Source: Micromonospora peucetia
Lineage (GTDB): Bacteria > Actinomycetota > Actinomycetes > Mycobacteriales > Micromonosporaceae
NCBI RefSeq assembly: GCF_900091625.1
Contig: NZ_FMIC01000002.1
Coordinates: forward strand, 4,774,001-4,838,000
Reading direction: 5' to 3'
DNA length: 64,000 nucleotides
Shown here: piece by piece, positions 48,801-54,800 of the stretch
How the letters are laid out: each line of letters begins with the position of its first letter
How positions within the stretch are numbered: position 1 is the first letter of the stretch
The notes under the pieces: generated by a model
Seen by the model: only the letters and a program-made list of their open reading frames with translations
What the model was told of the DNA's origin: nothing
Database searches by the model: none
Program-made: the position numbers and the translations under genes

Positions 48801-51800
48801 CCGGTCGCTGCGGTCGGTGGCGGTGGGCGGCGAGGAGATCGCCCTCGACGTGGCGCGGGCGTTCCTGGCCGCGCTGCCCGGCTGCGAGCTGCACAACACG
48901 TACGGCCCGGCCGAGGCCACCGTCGACGTGAGCAGCTGGCGGTGCACCACCGAGGCGCTGGCCGGGCTGTCCCGGGTGCCGCTCGGCACGCCCCACCCGA
49001 ACCTGCGCCTGTACGTCCTCGACGAGCGCCTCGGCCTCGTACCGGTCGGCGTGCCCGGTGAGCTGTGCATCGGCGGGACGGGGCTGGCCCGGGGCTACCT
49101 GGGGCGACCCGGACTGACCGCCGAGAGGTTCGTGCCGGACCCGTACGGCTCGCCCGGCTCACGGCTCTACCGCACCGGGGACGCGGCGGCGTGGCGGGCC
49201 GACGGCACCGTGGACTTCCTGGGCCGGCTCGACTCGCAGGTCAAGCTGCACGGCGTACGGATCGAGCTGGGGGAGATCGAGACGGCCCTGCGGGCCTGCC
49301 CCGGCGTGACCGACGCGGTCGCCGCGGTCCGCGAGCACGACGGCCGACGCACCCTCGTCGGGTACGTGCTGCCGGCCACCGGCGACGCGCCGACCCCGGC
49401 CAGGCTGCGGGAACGGCTGCTGGCCGAGCTGCCCGAGGCGATGGTGCCGGCCGCCTACGTCACCGTCGACGCCATCCCGAAGGACCCGAACGGCAAGGTC
49501 GACCGCCGGCAGTTGCCGGCCCCCGACGCCAGCTCGTACGCCACCGGGGCCTACCAGGCGCCGGCCGGCGACGTGGAGGCGGAGATCGCCGCTATCTGGG
49601 CGCGGGTGCTCGGCGTCGCGCAGGTCAGCGTCACCGACAGCTTCTTCGACCTGGGCGGCGACTCGATGCTCGCGGTCACCCTGGTCGGCACCCTGCGGGC
49701 CGCCGGCCACCCGACCAGCGTGCGGGACGTCTTCGCGCACCGCACCGTACGCCGGCTGGCCGCCGCACTGGCCGACGCCGACGCCGAGGTCTTCCGGCCG
49801 GTCGCGCCGTACGCGCTGATCGGCGCCGCCGACCGGGCCAGGCTCCCGGCCGGCGTGGTCGACGCCTACCCGGCGTCGCGCACCCAGCTCGGCATGCTGG
49901 TGGAGTCGGCGGTCAGCGGGGACCGCGCCGTCTACCACAGTGTCCTCGCCCACCAGGTCCGCGACGGGCGGCCGTTCGACGCCGAGGCGCTGCGCGGCGC
50001 GGTCCGGGCCGTGGTCGCCCGGCACGAGATCCTGCGCACCTCGTTCGACCTGGTCAGCTACTCGGTGCCGATGCAGCTGGTGCACGCCGACGTCGCACCC
50101 GACGTGCACGTCGAGGACGGCCGGGGCATCCCGGCACAGCGGCACGCCGCGCTCTTCGCGGAGTTCGTCGCCGCCGAGCGGGCCCGCCCGTTCGACGTCT
50201 CCACCGCGCCGCTGCTGCGGGTCACGGCGCACGTGGACGGCGCCGAGAGCTGGTGGTTCACCTTCACCATCAGCCACGTCGTCACCGAGGGCTGGAGCAG
50301 CGCCCGGCTGGTCACCGAGGTGCTCAACGGCTACGCCGCGCTGGCCGACGGCCGCGCCCCGTCGTCGGCCGACCTGCCGGCCGTGCGCTACGCCGACTTC
50401 ATCGCCGCCGAGATCGCCGCGCTGGAGTCGACCACCGACCGGGAGCACTGGCGGTCGGTGTGGGACGGGCGCGCGCCGTTCGCCCTGCCCGCCGGCTGGG
50501 GTGAGGCGGACACGCCGGACGCCACGGTCGACGCGACGGTCGACTTCACCGACCTGGACGAGGCGCTGCGGGCCCTGGCCCGTGACGGTGACGTGTCGGT
50601 GAAGGCGGTGCTGCACGCCGCGCACCTGAAGGTGCTCAGCCAGCTCACCGGTGAGCCGGGCTTCCACGCCGGTCTCGTCTGCGACGCCCGGCCCGAGGTG
50701 CTCGGCGCCGACGAGGTGCACGGCATGTACCTCAACACCGTGCCGTTCCCGTACGACCGGTCGGCCCGCAGCTGGCGGGACCTCGTCGCCGCGGTGTTCG
50801 ACCGGGAGGTCGAGCTGTGGCCGCACCGGCGGTTCCCGCTGGCCGAGATGCAGCGCGAGGCCGGGCACCGGCTGCTGCACGTCCTGTTCAACTACCAGGA
50901 CTTCACCCGCGCGGCGCAGGGCGACGGGTCCGCTCCGGTGGTCACCGGCGCCGCCGGCGAGGGGGCGACCGAGTTCGACCTCTCCTGCTTCGCCCAGCGG
51001 GGCCGCTACGCGCTCTCCGCCCGGGCGGGGCTGGTCAGCCAGGCCAACCTGGACCGGATCGCCGGCATGTACCGGGCGGTGCTGGAGGCGATGGTCGCCG
51101 ACCCCGACGGCGACTGCCAGGCGGTCTGCGTGCCCGGCGGGGAACGCGACCGACTGCTCGGCGTCACCGACACCGGCGCGGACGAGCCGGTCACCGGCAG
51201 CATGGTCGCGCTGTTCCAGGCCCAACTGGCCCGGGACCCGCGGGCGGTGGCGGTGGTGGCCGGTGGGGTCGAGCTGACGTACGCCCAGGTCGACGCGGCG
51301 GCCAACCGGCTGGCGCACCACCTGCGGGCGGCCGGCGTTGGCCGGGAGACCGTGGTCGGGGTCTGCCTCGACCGGGACGCCGACCTGGTGCCCGCGCTGC
51401 TCGGCGTGCTCAAGGCGGGAGCGGCGTACCTGCCGCTGGACCCGGCCCAGCCCGCCGAGCGGATCAGCTACATGCTGGCCGACGCCGGGGTGCGGACCGT
51501 GGTCACCACCTGCGCGCAGGCGGACCCGCTCGCCGACTTCGACGGGCTGCGGGTGCTGCTGGACGCCGGCGACCTGGACGGGCACCCGGAGACCGATCCA
51601 GGGATCGTCCGTGACCCGGACGACCTGGTGTACGTCATCTACACCTCCGGCTCGACCGGCCGCCCCAAGGGCGTGTGCGTGAGCGACGCCAACGTGCTGC
51701 GCCTGCTCGACGCCGCGCAGGAGCACTACGCGGTGGACGAGACCGACGTGTGGGCGCTGTTCCACTCGTACGCCTTCGACGTCTCCGTCTGGGAGCTGTG

Positions 51801-54800
51801 GGGTGCGCTGCTGCACGGCAGCCGGCTGGTGCTGGTGCCCCGCGAGGTGGCCCGGGTGCCGCAGGACCTGCTGGACCTGCTGGTGACGCAGCGGGTCACC
51901 ATGCTGGCGCAGACCCCGACGGCGTTGCGCGGGCTCGTCCGGCTCGCCGCCGAGGACGCCCCCGGCATCCGGGACCTGTCGCTGCGCGCGGTGGTGATCG
52001 CGGGGGAGAAGCTCGACTTCACCGAGCTCGCGCCGTGGGCAACCCGCCTCGGGCTGGCCCGGGTGGCGCTGGTCAACATGTACGGGATCACCGAGACCAC
52101 CGTCTACTCCACCTACCACCGGATCACCCGGGCCGACCTGGCGCCCGGGGTGGGCAGCCGGATCGGCCGGCCGCTGTCCGGGGTCCGGATGTACGTGCTC
52201 GACCAGTACGGCCACCCGGCGCCCATCGGGGTGCCCGGCGAGGTCTACCTGGCCGGCCACGGGGTGGCGAGGGGCTACCTCAACCAGCCCGAGCTGACCG
52301 CGACGCGGTTCCTGCCCGACCCGTACGGCCCGCCCGGCAGCCGGATGTACCGCACCGGTGACCTGGCCAGCCGGCTGCCCGACGGCAGCGTGGAGTTCCT
52401 TGGCCGCCTTGACGACCAGGTGAAGGTCCGTGGCTACCGGATCGAGCCAGGCGAGATCGAGGCGGCGCTGACCGCCGTGCCCGGCGTCGAGGAGGCGGTC
52501 GTCGTGCTCCGCGCCGACGACCCGGCCGACCCTCGACTGACCGCGTACCTGGTGACCGGTGACGGGCACCTGCCGGAGGTCGGGCCGCTGCGCGCGCGGC
52601 TGGCGCTCGGCCTGCCGGAGTACATGATCCCGGCGGCGTTCGTGGTGCTGGACCAGTTGCCCCGCAACAACAGCGGCAAGCTGGACCGGCGGGCCCTGCC
52701 CGCGCCGACGGGCGGCACCCCGGTCTCCGGCCGGGACCTCGTCGGACCGGCCGGGCCGCTGGAAGAGCGGGTCGCCGGCATCTGGGCCGACGTGCTGGGC
52801 CTGCCGGCGGTCAGCGTCTGCGACGGCTTCTTCGACCTCGGCGGGCACTCGATCACGGCGCTCGTGCTGGCCAGCACGATGCGCGCGGCCGGGCTGGACG
52901 TGACGGTGGCGGACATCTTCCGGCACCCGACCGTCCGGGCGCTCTGCGAGGTGCTGGCGAGCCGGGACGCGCCGGAGCCGACCGAACGCCCGGTCGAGCC
53001 CTTCGAGCTGGTCGCCCCCGCCGACCTTCCGCTGCTGCCGGACGGGCTGGGCGACGCGTACCCGCTGTCGCGGGTGCAGCTCGGGATGCTGCTGGAGATG
53101 CTGGCGGACAACGGCCAGAACCACTACCACAACGTCGTCTCGTTCCTCATCCCCGACGGCGAGCCGTTCGACCTGGTGACGCTGCGGGCCGCCGTCAACG
53201 AGGTGGTGGCCCGGCACGACGTGCTACGTACCTCGGTGGACACCACCAGCTACTCGGTGCCCATGCAACTGGTGCACCGCACGGTGGACGTCCCGGTCCG
53301 CACCAGCGACCTGCGCGGGCTGGCCGAGGCGGACCGGGTGTCCCTGGTGCGCCGGCTCGTCGGTGAGGAGTACAACGAGCTGTTCGACGTCGAGCGGGCG
53401 CCGTTGCTGCGGTTCACCGTGTGCCTGGAGACGGACCGGAGCTGGCGGCTGGTGCTCACCATCTGCCACGTGATCATCGAGGGCTGGAGCCTGCACGCCC
53501 TGGTGATGGAGATCCTCGACCGGTACCACGCCCGACGGGCGGGCGCCGGCCCCGACGCCACCACCACCCCGCCCGGGGTGCGGTTCGCCGACTTCGTCGC
53601 CGGCGAGCTGAGCGCCCTGGCCTCGGCGGACGACCAGCGGTACTGGCAGGACGTGGTGGAACGCCACCCGAGGTTCCTGCTTCCCGCAGGCTGGACGCCG
53701 TCGGCGCCGGCCACCCGGGAGCCGTACACCGAGGTGGTGTCCTACGCGGACCTGGAGCCTCGGCTGCGGGCCCTGGCCTCGGCGGCCCGGGTGTCGCTCA
53801 AGGCGGTGCTGCACGCCGCGCACCTGAAGGTGCTCAGCCAGCTCACCGACGAGCCGGTCTTCTACAGCGGGCTGGTCTGCAACACCCGGCCCGACGTGGT
53901 GGGCAGCGAGCGGGTCTACGCCATGTCGCTGAACACCCTGCCGTTCCCGCACGACCGGCGGGCGACCAGCTGGCGGGAGCTGGTCCAGCGGGTACACGCC
54001 CGGGAGGCCGACCTGTGGCCGCACCGGCGCTACCCGGCGCCGGCCATCCGCACCCCCGGCCGCGGCGCCCGCCTCACCGACGTCTACTTCAGCTACCTGG
54101 ACTTCACGCAGGTGGACGGCGGGCGCACCGCGCCGGTGCAGCGGATCGGCGCGAGCACCTCCGAGTTCGCGCTCGCCGTCGCCGCGGGCGCCGGCCGGCT
54201 CGAACTGAGCACCGACAGCCACGCCATGGGCCGGGCCGACGCGGCGCGGCTGGCCGGCATGTACCGGCTGGTGCTGGAGGCCATGGTGGCCGACCCCGAC
54301 GGCGACCCCCGCGAGGCGTACCTGCCCGCCGGGGAGCGCGACGACATGCTGGTGGGCTGGAACTACTCGGCCACTCCGGGGTGCGTCGACCTGGTGCCGG
54401 CCCGGGTGGCGGCGCGGGCCGCGGCGACCCCCGACGCCGAGGCCGTCGACGGCACGACCTACGCCGAACTGGACGCGGCGGCCAACCGGATCGGCCACCA
54501 CCTGCGCGGCGCCGGGGTCGGCCCGGAGCGGGTCGTGGGGGTGCTGCTGGAGAGGGGCGTCGACCTCGTCGCCGCCCTGCTCGGGGTCTGGCGGGCCGGC
54601 GGCGCGTACCTGCCGATCGATCCGGCACACCCGGCCGAGCGGGTGGCCGCGATGCTCGCCGACGCCGGGGCGACGGTGGTGGTGACCTCGGCCGGCTACG
54701 CCGACCGGTTCGCCGGGGTGGAGCTGGTGCTGCTCGACCGCGACGCCGACAAGATCGCGGGGCTGCCCGTCGACCCGCCGGCCGGCCGGCCCGACCCGGA

